This document shows positions 11,341-23,200 of a stretch of DNA of 64,000 nucleotides, piece by piece. The stretch lies in contig NC_089192.1 in assembly GCF_947507565.1 (NCBI RefSeq), positions 1,422,690 to 1,486,689 of the forward strand, given 5' to 3'. Position numbers and translations under genes: made by a program. Source of the stretch: Oscarella lobularis (taxonomy: Eukaryota; Porifera; Homoscleromorpha; Homosclerophorida; Oscarellidae). The notes beneath the pieces were generated by a model, which saw nothing but the letters and a program-made list of their open reading frames with translations, had not been told where the DNA came from and searched no databases. Positions within the stretch are counted from its first letter, which is position 1. Each line of letters starts with the position of its first letter.

Positions 11341-12177
11341 ATGGCACTAACAGTGACCAGCATCAATACACCGTCGTACGCCTCAAGCTACGGCCATCTC
11401 TCGCAGCACCTCCAAGAATCTGACGCTCTGAAATTTCTCGACAACGTTCTGCAGCCTCAGTATGGCGATCGTGCGCTCGACTTCGGCTGCGGAACGGGAA
11501 ACGTAACTCTCGACTTGGCGAGAAGAATTGGATCCGACGGTTTTCTCGTCGGAGTCGATCCGGACGATGATCGAATCCGAATCGCCCAAAATCGACTCCA
11601 AAGCTACGATAACGTCAAAATCATTCGCGGTTCAATTAGCGAAGCGACGGCGTTCGCGCCCTACGACATAATCAACGCCAATCACGTCATCCACTGGATT
11701 CCCCGCGGCGAACACGAAGAGTACCTTCGAAAGATCTTTGCTTCGCTTAAACCGGGAGGACGATTCGGTTTCACAACGGTGCACAGTCTTAAAGGCTTCA
11801 TACGCGATTTGTCAGCTAGTCAGTACGAAAATTCGTACGATTCGTTCCTGTCTGCAATAGGCTGGTCGTTTTCTTCGCTTGCCTACTGGGAAACCCTTCT
11901 GAAAAAGACGGGCTTTGAAATTTCCTACGGTTCCGAAGAGGAAAGGGTAAGTGGCGTCTTTCCGGACGAAAGAGCCTTTCTGGAATGGTGGGAGGCGACG
12001 TGTGTGGGCCACTTCAGCGCCGCTCAAATGGCACCGGAGGCTCTCATGACTAAGTACGATTTGAAAAGAAACGAGCCAATTCCCATTCATGCTCGCCATG
12101 TCGACGTTGTCGCCAAGAAGCCAAAAAAACCGAACAAAGGTGTGCGTACCTTCAAAGCAGACACATTAGTTGAATGA
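11341..12177 (+). CDS. Intronless class I SAM-dependent methyltransferase
   Basis: A 278-residue single-exon protein. Motif I is ALDFGCGTGNVT (about residues 46-57), binding S-adenosylmethionine. The acidic loop after strand 2 is VGVDPDDDRI. The strand 4 region NANHVIHWIP is followed by LKPGGRFGF, the usual order of the Methyltransf_11/25 fold. The HWI signature and overall size resemble the juvenile-hormone-acid/trans-aconitate methyltransferase-like group, so a small carboxylate or similar metabolite is the likely substrate, but this is inference. The C-terminus is lysine/proline-rich (KKPKKPNK). The gene lies directly after the duplicated 502-bp upstream unit; the ATG is the first after the repeat and keeps the whole fold. 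The absence of introns, while neighbours have many, fits retroposition or a bacterial-style origin. Confidence 0.8.
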   Translation: MALTVTSINTPSYASSYGHLSQHLQESDALKFLDNVLQPQYGDRALDFGCGTGNVTLDLARRIGSDGFLVGVDPDDDRIRIAQNRLQSYDNVKIIRGSISEATAFAPYDIINANHVIHWIPRGEHEEYLRKIFASLKPGGRFGFTTVHSLKGFIRDLSASQYENSYDSFLSAIGWSFSSLAYWETLLKKTGFEISYGSEEERVSGVFPDERAFLEWWEATCVGHFSAAQMAPEALMTKYDLKRNEPIPIHARHVDVVAKKPKKPNKGVRTFKADTLVE

Positions 12178-12539
12178 CTTAATTAATTGTCCTAAACGGT
12201 TCCGCCGCTGTGTCTTTCTGTTTGTCCTTTTGTCATGAAAACATTGTCTTTGTCTACCCAAGTCTCTTAGAGTCTATCACATCATACGTACGGAATTCTC
12301 GGACGCTACTAATGCTATAAAGATGTAAGATGGAAGGACGGGCATTTAATGTTAGTGCTTTCCTTCCCTCCCCTAAATTGCGCTGCAGATGCCAAAGCAG
12401 ACCTCTCACGTTTACACAAATACAAAAACAACAAATGATTACGTAACATCACACTTCCAAGGCTTCTGCAAAAGACCACCACGTCGATATAATTAATCAG
12501 GAATAACGTTCTCTCTCTCTTCTTCATGCAACGCGCCAT
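12178..12539. other. 3' flank of the methyltransferase gene, no gene seen
   Basis: AT-rich flank. One minus-strand open frame overlaps the methyltransferase relic but has no recognisable domain here. Confidence 0.4.
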
Positions 12540-12770
12540 GGACAAGCTCAAAGTCGTTTTTTGAGACGTTTTTCCCAGCCCGAGCACGAGATCGAGTCCA
12601 GCCAATCATCGAAAGAAATTAACTTGCGATGCTGATACGACTGCCAGTTGGCGTGCCAACTTGAAATCAAGTGTTATGTGCCACAGCCGACGTCGAGAAT
12701 GCGATCACCTGGCTGAGGCTGCAGAGCATGCTCGAGAAACTTCGCCGGACTCTTGCATGCAGTGAGCCAA
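12540..12770 (-). pseudogene. Decayed inverted copy of the methyltransferase
   Basis: On the minus strand around 12678-12760 the frame reads FLEHALQPQPGDRILDVGCG, which aligns with FLDNVLQPQYGDRALDFGCG of the intact gene. A stop follows at once after GCGT. Further along the minus strand (12665-12545) a stretch with DWLDSISCSGWEKRLKK resembles the later helix region of the intact protein. The middle of the domain is missing. This is a broken paralogue in opposite orientation. Confidence 0.6.
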
Positions 12771-12784
12771 AAGAAGCTCTGAGC

Positions 12785-13500
12785 GACTGCGTGCGCTAAT
12801 AATCTTCACCGAAAGCTCCGAGGCTGCCACCAGCCCCGATTGGAGCTTGCTCGAGCGGCCGTCTTGTCGAATCGGGTTTTGGAAGCGGAGCGAGGAAACG
12901 GAGAGCGTCGAAACGTCACCGTTCTTTCTCGCTCGCCCGATGAAATATGCAGAGTATTCTATCGACTTTGGCGGCTTCTTAGCCGTCTCACGCGCAGCTC
13001 TGTCCTCCCAATAAGCTTTTCTATATCGTCTTTACTTGGTTCGGTGTCGAGATCAATAGCAAGATGAAGAAGAACACTAAAATGAAGTCATGCAGTGACC
13101 GCGGGTTATTATCGATAGTGAATTACTACACTCAGGTATGTCATGGCATCTACGATTTGGAGTGATCCGGCCATGACACTAAAACTATCTAGATGGCTTA
13201 GCATTTGTTTGCCAGCTGGGCTCGACATCGATGAAATGAGAGTCCTTTATAGATTCTTCGCTTTACACGGCTTTGAAGATGAAAGAAAAACGCTTTCTCG
13301 CGTGACGACAACAGCGTTTCTTGACCGCACCTCGTAGACTAGATGTACCTGAGATGCTCTCGATTTAGCTCTTGGTAAGGATTTTTCGGGTAAGACTAGA
13401 CAGTGCGTGAGTTTCTACGTCGCTCCAAGGGTACAGTGTACATAGACTACGCGCAGTCTCGCCTTTCAGTGTATGTTCACGATGCTTTGCGCTAACTATT
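12785..13500. repeat. Repeat copy R2, direct repeat of 9050-9850
   Basis: This diverged duplicate shares the GTGCGCTAAT start, the GAATCGGGTTTT and GGAAACGGAGA blocks, the GCTGGGCTCGACATC block and the GAGTTTCTACGTCGCT end with the left copy, in the same order and orientation. No common open frame survives. Confidence 0.65.
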
Positions 13501-14081
13501 GTGGTGATTGAAAAAGCAAAGTGGACCTGAAGAGCGGTACTATGAGCCAGAATTATGTCGCATACTTATGATGGCATAATGGCATGCTCTTTTTTTACAT
13601 CTTTTCGTCTGACGATCAGAAAGCGACGCCGTCAATTACGGCGCGTACGCTAGTTGTTCTCTCAGGCGCGTTTTCTAAATTGAATTGTTTTTTTTCCCAG
13701 ATTAAAAAAGCCTTTTCCGGGAACCGAAGACGACTGTGGCGATGACTGACGAAGAGGATGACTTTTTCTAGGTTTAGTCTTTTTAAATCGAGTTATTACT
13801 AATACTGTTTGGTAAGCGCATTTTACAGCATAATCACGCGTGGAGCTCTGGCAAGAGCTTCACGGGAGACTCGGTCTTGTGTGCGCCTATCCATGTGGTT
13901 AGGTCAGCGCACGAGAGACTGAGAGTTTCTTTCACTCTGCGCTCTAGAACTTCGTCGCGTGCGCCGCTTAGCTAGGACTGCATGATAAACGAGCAGATGC
14001 ATCATGTTCAAATTTTATTTAATAAAGTCCCGGATGTACAAAATTAAAACGAACATAGTTTCCCCTCTCCTCCATCCACCC
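13501..14081. other. No gene seen
   Basis: Mixed sequence without coding character. Near 14010 the minus strand has an AATAAA, which could be a poly(A) signal for a minus-strand transcript. Confidence 0.35.
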
Positions 14082-14460
14082 CCTTACCCAAACGGGTAAG
14101 GCCAGGTGGGCACCTGCTGTGAGTCATCGACTCGTGGGGTCACTCCAGACTCCCCCGCGGAGGATGAGCCCGTTTAACTCTCCTGGCTCCGAGCCTTGGA
14201 CTGCGAGTGGCAGCTGGGATGTCAGTCCACTCGCAGGTGCAATTCCAAGGGGCGTCACTGATTTACCCGCCAGTGCTCTGCCTTACGCGGGGAGGCGACT
14301 CTATAGCCTCTGCAGAGGTACGGCCTATTTATCCCTTGGCCACAGAGGGATGGCTGCGTCTGCCTCGTCGGATTGGGGAAGCGACTACACGACGAAACAA
14401 TTCATGCGGGGGAAAATCAATGAAAAACTACCTTCCTTGAAATGGGTACAGCAGCCTCGT
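14082..14460. other. Hairpin-rich GC-rich segment, possible structured RNA or retroelement 3' end
   Basis: Several perfect inverted repeats follow each other: CCTTACCC/GGGTAAGG (14082-14101), CAGGTG/CACCTG (14103-14116), a 10-bp stem CTGCGAGTGG/CCACTCGCAG (14201-14236) and the palindrome CCTCTGCAGAGG (14307-14318). The base composition is richer in GC than the surroundings. Open frames overlap it but have no recognisable domain. Confidence 0.4.
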
Positions 14461-15170
14461 AGCTCACCACGTCTTCGTGAAGTTGTCATCATTCAACCGT
14501 GACGATAGAGGAGCGCACGCACACTATTTACACAAAAATCCAACTTTAATTAGCTATCTATTAACCCAAGTACCTTTGTCGTAATTATGGTTACCTGGCG
14601 CTCCGCTTGGCGCACGACCGCGTAGTTGACGTTTTGTGCATTTTGTTCGTAACTGCTTACGTTGGCCCAACTGAGCTCTCTCCTACACGTTTCGAGAAAA
14701 CGATATAGGAGTGAAGGATTGTGTCACGCAGCGTGAGAAGAAACAACTTGAACAATAAATTAAAGAAAGCGATAACGCAAAACAACGTTTTGAGGCACAT
14801 GAATTACTCGAATGAGAGGATGTCGTCGTTGGAAGCCTCCTTTACGAGAAAAAGCTTAGAGTTGAAGATCAGTGCCTATAGTTCAACCGCAACACCGCTT
14901 GAGGAGTGGAAGAAAGAAAGTTGCATAGCAAATCCCAAAGGAGGGCCCCATGCAACCGCATGCTGGATCTTTATTGCTGTTCTTCTTACCTTCAATTTAG
15001 ACAACGATTCTGTTCTTCGTAGCAATGAGAGACAATTGGCAATAAAGAACAGCTACACGACAAAAGTTTAATACAAAAATCAATAAATAGTTTAAAAAGC
15101 CTCTCAGATGATGACTTCATCATATCACTCGTCTGATGACGTCCGCTGCATGATCAGGTGAATTCGTAGG
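14461..15170. other. No supported gene; left part of a dispersed repeat from about 14980
   Basis: An open frame at 14721-15071 starts at GTG and shows no domain or splice context. From about 14980 the sequence begins to match 25010 onward (GAACAGCTACACGACAA, TCGTCTGATGACGT). Confidence 0.35.
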
Positions 15171-15253
15171 AGGGCCAGGTCTAGCTTCGTTCCCCTAGGC
15201 CCCTCTCCGGCCTCACGTAAAAGCGCCTGGGGGCGAGGCTAGGCCAGGCCCTA
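15171..15253. repeat. Imperfect hairpin of about 83 bp
   Basis: AGGGCCAGGTCTAGC at the left is matched by the reverse complement of GGCTAGGCCAGGCCCT at the right, about 24 of 29 bases pairing, with a loop of about 25 nt. It may be a small inverted-repeat element. Confidence 0.5.
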
Positions 15254-15419
15254 AAAAACCAGCAGAGAAAGAGGACAAATTAAAGGACACGAAAGGAGAA
15301 AACGGTAAGGGGAGGAGGAAAGGAGGGGTGGAGTAAAAAACCAGCTGTTTAGATCGACTGATCTTAAAAGTGAAAAAGCCTAATAATTATGCTAATACAC
15401 AAACACTCATAATTCATTC

Positions 15420-15900
15420 AGAGAAGTTGGGCAAAAAGAACGACACGTGACGCAGAGGAGTTTGGAGTGGGGAGACTCCGAGAGAAAGCCAAAAGACAAC
15501 CTTCTTTCCTCCTTTCTAAATCATTCTTGACTCATGACGTCAAAGAAACCAAAGACGGATAGGAGGAGACCGAAAGACGGTTAACCCCATTTGTTCCTTT
15601 CTCTAAAGTGATTGCAACTTTTCGTACATTAGGGAGTTTAGATCGGCTTCAAGGTGACGCAGAAAGCAACTAAAGCATCTATGGGGTCTTTCATACGGAA
15701 AAGACGACGTCATGGTAATGCACGTGAGCGATTCGTCCTTTACATCTGGAAAACAATAACAGCGCCACGCGTCGCCGCCTTTGCTGAACGGCAAGAAGAA
15801 ATCTGCTGTGACACGCTTTTTCGCCTTATCAAATACATTCCTACGTTAAATTGTGAGAAATAAAGCATACCGAATGCCTCGAATGATATTCTATGTGCCC
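15420..15900. repeat. Dispersed repeat, copy 1 (second copy near 25240-25620)
   Basis: Shared blocks with the copy near 25.3 kb include ACACGTGACGCAGAGG, CAACCTTCTTTCCT versus CAATCTTCTTTCCT, and GGGGTCTTTC versus AAGGTCTTTC. Several TGACGT half-sites (CRE-like) lie inside both copies. No conserved frame was found. Confidence 0.5.
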
Positions 15901-16324
15901 GAAGCCGAAGGACGAAGAGAACTTTTTCGGGCCACGTGACCACAAAGAAGAGCGCGCTAAGCTAAGGAGCTGCGCTCCCTAGAGCAAATTTTATTGCTTA
16001 AATATATCAGTACAAAGAAGGCATTAATGCTAGAAAGAGTTTTCATCTTTTTTATTTTATCTAAAGTAGCAAATTCAGTGAGATAACTCAAGTCATACTT
16101 TGAAAATTTTTTGGGTTGGCCCACCCACTGGTTATGCCACTAGTTTTGGTAGCAGTTGAGTTGAGCGGTTTACGTATACGAATGTTTACATTGCGTACAT
16201 GACATGTAGTCAGTGTGGTAGAAACTTCAAAGTAGTAAAATCATGTAACGCTCTGATATTGTAAACTACAGAAACTTGCTTGCAAGTTTATTGGTCGGGC
16301 CATTGCCCGACTAGCCAGGGCGGC

Positions 16325-16455
16325 TCAGGCGGCCATGTATTTCCCATCAGTTCCATATAACATGCATGCAACGTAAATAAACAGCCGCAACAGCATAGCA
16401 ATACTTCATAGAAGCTTCTTTTAGGAAAAGAACTCGTCAAATGGCTTTGATTTCA
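16325..16455 (-). pseudogene. Relic of two kinase-domain exons of the insulin-receptor-like gene
   Basis: On the minus strand, 16455-16400 matches the small kinase exon of the array genes: CTAAAAGAAGCTTCT is preserved, but with small deletions and a shifted frame. Then 16355-16325 reads ATGGAACTGATGGGAAAT, the MELMGN start of the hinge region. The exon between them is gone. This is a decayed receptor copy 12 kb away from the nearest intact one. Confidence 0.6.
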
Positions 16456-16574
16456 TTGATACGCTTGCAATTTCATGCAAAACGAACCGAGCCATTTTTC
16501 CTAATAAAAAATTTTTCTTTTCATTTTTTACCTAAGCCACAGCAGACGAAGAGTATACATCGTCGCCGGTACAC

Positions 16575-16850
16575 CTCATAATCTGTTCCGAGATCAGGAA
16601 GCTTGGCGACAGAGTGCGCGTATATGACGTCCGGTTCGCTAATTCTACCTCAGCAGGTCGAAAATAAGGACTCGCGGCAGCTATCAACAGTGCAGTGGTT
16701 TCCGCTCTTCCTACTGTCAAGGTTTGGGTGCCAAGGCGTAGGCGTTCTTGTACGTCGTTTATGTTCGCCTCTTGCCAGTGTTTCCCTTTCGAGGGCCTCA
16801 CCAGTTTAGCGTACGCAAGGCCTATGGCAAACTGCACCGCCCTCCCGTGC
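16575..16850. repeat. Diverged copy of the segment found 5' of each array receptor
   Basis: It contains GTACGTCGTTTATGTTCGCCTC and TTTAGCGTACGC blocks also present at about 34085-34330, 43510-43745, 52930-53160 and 62540-62760. Together with the kinase relic next to it, this marks a former array unit. Confidence 0.65.
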
Positions 16851-17232
16851 AAAGGATGAAACTAGAAAAATATTATCTTAAGGTCTTACGCCAAAATGAG
16901 CGCGGAGCATAATATACAGCTAGTACTTCTAATTGCACGTAGAAATGACATTAAGTTTCGACTGTCTTCTTTCATAATATCAAACAGAATGCACCACTAA
17001 AATAGTATGTAGTTTAAAAATACCAAAAATGCAAGTCAGGAGACAAATCCTACTTCTGTTCTAAATGAGAAGGACCAGCTAATACAAGTAAGCGCTTTGT
17101 GAAACTGCTGCATCATGATGCTACCATGCATTCGGAAACATAAAGAGACCAATAGGCCGGGAATGACATGCAGGTGCATGGGATATATATAGGGGTCTAC
17201 GTGCACAATTGGTGGCTTGGATACGCAAAGAG

Positions 17233-20200
17233 TCAGTGTGAGCCTGAAAGAAGTGATAAGCGAATTCGTAGCACATGCGACGAGATACTTACCAGCGAAA
17301 ATTGGGGCTACTTCATTTGAGTAGCCGACGTCGGGGTCCTTCATAGCATTGATGAAATGCCTGCGTGTTGCTCTCGCGCCGAACTTGTTTGCCCACGCGT
17401 CCAGCATCTCTAGAGCACGGTCGTTATCGCTGCGTTTTTCTCCAAACGCATGAATTTCAAAATGTTCAAAAGGTTCGGGTTCCAAAATTCTCCCAATGCT
17501 ACTCCATTTGGGTTGAATACGTTGGGCCGCTCTAAATCTTTCATGCAGGGTCATCGGCGTATCAAGAAACTTGTCGCCAAATAAAGAAATGACATCTAAA
17601 GAAAGCAGATAAAAATGAATACACCAACCTGAAGAGCATACCTGCATGGTTAGCTGTTGTCTCAACAAAGCGCCCTAGAAATCAGTTAACATATTGATAT
17701 GATAACGTCGCTTCACAACTTTCAAAATCCAACCTACTTATTAGTAAGAAAGGAGAACTTGTTTCAATAAAATTCAAGTCTTTTTCGGCGTCCGCCTTCT
17801 GTTAGGATGCCAATAAATCTATTTTTAATGATGCATTTGTATTAAGTTATACCTCTTCAGAAGAAAGTTCAATAAAGCCGTCTTCATTCAACAGAGCTAG
17901 CAAATACATTAGTCGTGATTGTCGAGCGGCGTCAGCAAGGCTTTCAGCTGTGGCGCAAAGATTCTCACTCCAAGTAGAAAACAGCATTGCTGCAGTCCGA
18001 CATTCCACTTTTTCTGCTTGGGATAAGCCTTGCAAATGCTTTTTCAAAGCTTTCTTTCCTCCATCGTCTTTCTCGAGGCACGTTATTATAGCGCAGCGTG
18101 TCTTGTAAGACAAAAAATCAACGTGATTGTCAGGAAGAGCAAGGAGATCTTTTAGACTGTCTCTGATCGTCCCTTCGCTAACTGATACGTTTGATTTTGT
18201 TGAAGTCTTTATCTTCTTGTCAATTTTGTCTTCTGCGTAAGCCAGTGGAAAATCTTTAAACTGTTTTAATTCGGTGCAGCTGATGTACAAACATCGGGTA
18301 TTTGTCCCTGGACTCTTTTGCCAAAGAATTCGTTCGCCGGTTTGCTTTAGATTAGTCAGAAACTTCATGCACTCTTTCTCCGAGTGATCTGGGCCACGAA
18401 CAAAAAAATCCAACGCTCTATCTTTCTGCTGCAATTGTATTATTCCTTCCACTAAACGACCGTCGAATGTCTCGTGAATCATTAACCCCCCATGCCAAAG
18501 AACAGGCCTTAAACCGCGGAAACAAGCTGCATTGTGAACGTGGCATTGCAAAAACGGCATCGTTCCAGGAGTTATTATGTCTGTCTCTGCAACTTGTCTC
18601 AAGCGCCGTCCAACGTAAACTTTCATTTCAGAATTTTCGCTCCACACTTTGGGTGGACGTTCCTGATTTAACAGAGCTGGAAACCGATAATTGTCTGGCT
18701 CATCGGGAAGAGGATAGCAAATCTCCAAATGGCACAATAGTGAAATCGTCTCGTCGATATTCTCCCACTTTTTATCGTTGAATGCTTCAAGAGCACACTT
18801 GATATTTTCCTTCGCTGCTGTGCCAGTTAAAGAGCACTGAAGGCTAATAGGAAAATCAGGGGACTCTGCTGGTGATAGCAATGGGCCAATGACATTCTGA
18901 CATAGCCAAGAAGGATCCAAAATAATCTTGCGTTCAATGGCAAAGATCTCAAAAACCCATTACGTACTTTTAGGAAGATACAGAAAATGACTTTACTAAC
19001 CTCGCCGATTCCTTGCAAGAACTCTACGAACAAATCTTGATCCTGATCTGAAAGACCAGGCCAAACGCTGTCCACAAGCATCTGTTTGAAAACACGTGCG
19101 TCCATCACATGAATGGCAGAATCCTATACGGCAACAGTAAACCTACCAAATTGTTGACTTTTCTCGCGTAATGCGACTTGCCTCTTCAGTTTGGGAAGAT
19201 AAGGACTGCTTTTTTAGAGACAATAGCGTTTTCTGCCGTATATCCTTATTCATTTTACTGACAAAAAATGAAAGAAATTTTTCATTTAAAGACAATCTTT
19301 GAAACGGATGCCGCAGTGCAGGCAGGAAGGACGTCACTGCCGCATCAACGATGAGCGGAACATCTTTAGATATCTTTACAAAGAAAATGAGCTTGGAAAC
19401 CGGTGCACGCCTATAATAGCAGTTATTACCTCAATTACAAGTGCTTTGACCTCTCCAATAGCTTGTTTCAGTAGATCCAACGTTTTCGAACCCCGTTCAC
19501 GACAATTTAAAACAAAGTGCTTTTTGTAAAAGTTCAACCAATCATGAAACGTTTTTCGAAGGTTCACGACAAGTTGTCGCAATTTCATTTCTCCAGCATC
19601 CAAATTTTGAATTTTATCTTTTCGGCTTCCTACTACAATAACAAAGGCTTTTTTTAGTTCTGTAAGACCAACGCTGCATTTTACAAATGAGCAAAAATAA
19701 AAGCTTGATTCCTGTAGCTCGCTGTTGCTTTTGGTTAAATCAACAATGAGGAGAAAAACTGTTGTAGATTCGGAGAAGAAGAGGCCGTGCGTCTTATGAA
19801 AATACGGCTGCCCCGCGAAATCGCAGAAAATTACCTCGCCGGCGGATTTAATGGCTGCTTTCGAAACCTCCATGCTGGCAGTACGGCAATCGTCGCGTTC
19901 TTTCTTCCAGTCACTGTTTCGCAGAGCTTTGATTAAAGTTGTTTTACCAGCTCTTGCATCTCCGATAACACAAATTTTGATTCGCTTCGGTTTTGTCGTG
20001 CCTTTAGAATAAAGTTTGTGGTATCGATATGTAACCTGAACGAAAATCAGTTTTTTACGAAAAAGTAACGAGAGAAAAAGACAACTAACCCAAGATTCAT
20101 AAAGAAATTGTCGCACTTCATTTGGACAAGGATATTCGTGAGGCAGCAAATTATCCTAAAACGTAAAGTCATTTTGTTTTCAGCTAAAAAGGTCTACTAG

Positions 20201-23200
20201 TGGCCAGCCTATATATGAACGAGCCAGACGTTACATTGATAAGATTCTATATCAGATATTTATATACGTTTAAGTTGCAGTTTATTACAGAAAATATTTG
20301 TTGTTTTGCTTGTAGAGCAATATTGTTTGGTCATGTGTAAGCTGCATTTAAAGAGGGATTGAGTTACAATACTGGGTTAGAAACCAAAAGTAATTGAAAA
20401 CAAGTTTAAGGAGCATTTTAAACGCTAACTGCCAATATTACGTTTGTATAATAAAAATTAAGACGCCCTACCTTTCCACAACGGCCCACAAGACTAAGAT
20501 TCTTAGACAAAATAAATCTCAAAAAATCCAAGTGTTTACCTGAATTTAAAAATATAGACGAATACTAAATAGTCTGCAAAATCTTAATATACCAGAAACA
20601 CTGCGACACTTTTTCATGAACGCATGTAAAACAGAATTTTTTTCCTAAAAAGTCAAACATAGCAAGTTCAAAATATTAAATTTAAAATAAAACCTTGTCT
20701 GTCTTATTGAAATCTGCTCCAGCGTTTATTAATAGTCTGGCAATTTCTATGTGACCATTGGAACATGCTGCCCACAACGGTCCTTGCTCATTCTAAAAGT
20801 TCTAATATCTTATACCAAATTAGCGCACTACGCCACAAACCCAGTTTGTCTTATTGACATTTGCTCCAGCGTCAATTAATAGTTTAGCAATTTCTACGTG
20901 ACCATTAGAAGACGCTCTCCACAAATTCTCGCTTCCAGACTGAAAATTCAAATCATATGAAGAACCCAATGTCTTTAAAGCAACACTACTGCAAACCCAG
21001 TCTGTCTTATTCACATCCGCTCCAGCGTCAATTAATAACTTGGCAATTTCTAAGTGCCCCTTAGAACAAGCTACCCAGAAAAGTCGTTTTCCAACCTGAA
21101 GTTCTAATTAGATAAAGAACAACATGTCTATAAAAACCTTGTCTGTCTTATTGAAATTCGCCCCAGCGTCGATTAAAAGTTTGGCAATTTCTACGTGAGC
21201 ATTAAAGCTCGCTACCGACAAACTAAGCGATCTTCCATCCTAAAACTTCTAATTAGATAAACGCCTACAGTACCTGTCTCTAAAAGGCGATAGACTAGAG
21301 TGAAGTAGGCACCATTCACATTCGGACACCCGTTTGACTAGTACATTCGCATCAAAAACTCAAGACTGTTCTCGCTATAGTATGTCGGAAAGGCCATTCT
21401 TTCTTTTAGCATTTGTTTGCGCCATTAGCCGAGTCTGTAAAACCTGCACACGCTGAGCTAAGGGCTTTCAAAGGAGTCGAGGTCGCCATAAAATATTTCG
21501 GTCACACGTACGCGTATAGTTAGACAGGGGTGCATCTTGGCGAGTTTCTAACGGATTCCAGCAAGCGCAAGCTCATTCAAAATCCTAATCAATGCTATAT
21601 TGAGAATAATTAAATAAATCAGCGCCTCTAGCGTTTGTAAGGCTAGCTCTTTCAATAAAAGACGGTGTGGTGTGGAAAACGGAGCAAGGTTTTTCCTAGA
21701 GCAACTAGGTTCTGAAAGGTGAAAGCCCACTGAAAGGAATTAAAATTTCTAGTTTTCTCAACTTTATTCGCCATTGTGCACTGACTTAGACCATTTTCAG
21801 CAATTCACACGCGAAGTCCTGAAATTCCAGGAAGATAAATAGTTGCACACATTTTTCTTTAATTAAAGAAAATGGCCCCTAAGAAAATGTTTTCTATCTC
21901 TACCATTGTTTGAAAAAGTAAAAAGTACTATTAGCCAGGCAATTGTTAATCAATCAAAATGACGTTACATAATACTGTGTAGGCATACCGGTATTCCTAC
22001 ATGATGCGCATTATAAAATTGGGCAAAGTCTTTGACCGAAACAAAGATATTAGCCTAAATCATCTTCACAACGAGAATAGAAACCATTTTTACTAAAGCT
22101 AAGAAGACTAGCAATTATTTTACTTTCCAATGGGCTTCAACATATTCTAGCACCTATTCACTTTAATTAGGATAATTAATAGAACCTTGCTCTATTCTAG
22201 TCTCGTTCCCAGCCCCTCCCCCTCCGTTAATATCACTACGAGGAGAGGGTCATGCCNNNNNNNNNNNNNNNNNNNNNNNNNNNNNNNNNNNNNNNNNNNN
22301 NNNNNNNNNNNNNNNNNNNNNNNNNNNNNNNNNNNNNNNNNNNNNNNNNNNNNNNNNNNNNNNNNNNNNNNNNNNNNNNNNNNNNNNNNNNNNNNNNNNN
22401 NNNNNNNNNNNNNNNNNNNNNNNNNNNNNNNNNNNNNNNNNNNNNNNNNNNNNNNNAGAGGGTCATGCCTTTGATCTTGTTGTGCACCGCTCCCCCCGAT
22501 TTGGGGGGGGGGGGGGGGGGGGGGGGGGGGATAATTGGTAGTGGCGTAGGTGCCGCGAAGTAGCAAGTGCACACGCGATTCATATTCATCTTTTCATTAG
22601 CAACGTTGCGCGTCGATTTCTAGCTACATTACGGATCGCGAGAATCTCGCTCTATAGGGCGCTGCAGAACGGTTTCGCCGGTATAGAGATCTGTGCTCGT
22701 GTGCGCTTATCTCGCACCGCACTCGCCGACTGCTGCCGGCGAAACCGTTCTGCAGCGCCCCTTTGCATATACCATACAGAGCGAGATTCTCGCGATCCGT
22801 AATCTAGCTAGAAATCGACACGCAACGCTGAATCACGTGTACACTTGCTACTTCACACGTGCACTTGCTACTTCGCGGCACCTACGTTACGTTACTACCA
22901 ATTATCCCCCCTCCCCCAATCGGGGGGAGCGGTGCACAACATGATCAAAGGCATGTCCCCAGACCCTCTCCCCGTAGTGATATTAACGGAGGGGCTGGGA
23001 ACGAGACTAGCTCTCTATTCTCCCTAGGCACCTCTCATTGAAGGTAATTCATACATAATTACCTTAATTAATCCTAAAATAAGCTTTCGAATGAGCCTAC
23101 GCACGCTGCATGCAACCCGCTAAGAATTCGCCGAGATGCAGTCGAAAGATTCAAGGCTGCTGTGTGATCGCAAATGAGGTGCACGAAAGCCCGCAACTCA

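Larger units (their letters stand above)
22195..23017. mobile_element. Foldback element inside a 2.1-kb intron of the ankyrin-Roc-COR gene
   Basis: Terminal inverted repeat CTAGTCTCGTTCCCAGCCCC at the left is matched by its reverse complement at about 23010. The inner arms (GGATCGCGAGAATCTCGCTC, GGCGCTGCAGAACGGTTTCG) also match in inverted order, with a spacer of only about 50 bp around 22690-22735. Possible target duplications are GCTCTATTC and GCTCTCTATTC (imperfect), or just TA. No transposase frame is present. Confidence 0.8.

Noticed and set aside
14721-15071. 117-codon open frame on the plus strand
   Set aside because: It starts at GTG, has no domain, and its right part overlaps the start of a dispersed repeat.
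22192-22589. Open frames running through the N-gap
   Set aside because: They consist of undetermined residues and a G homopolymer inside a foldback element.
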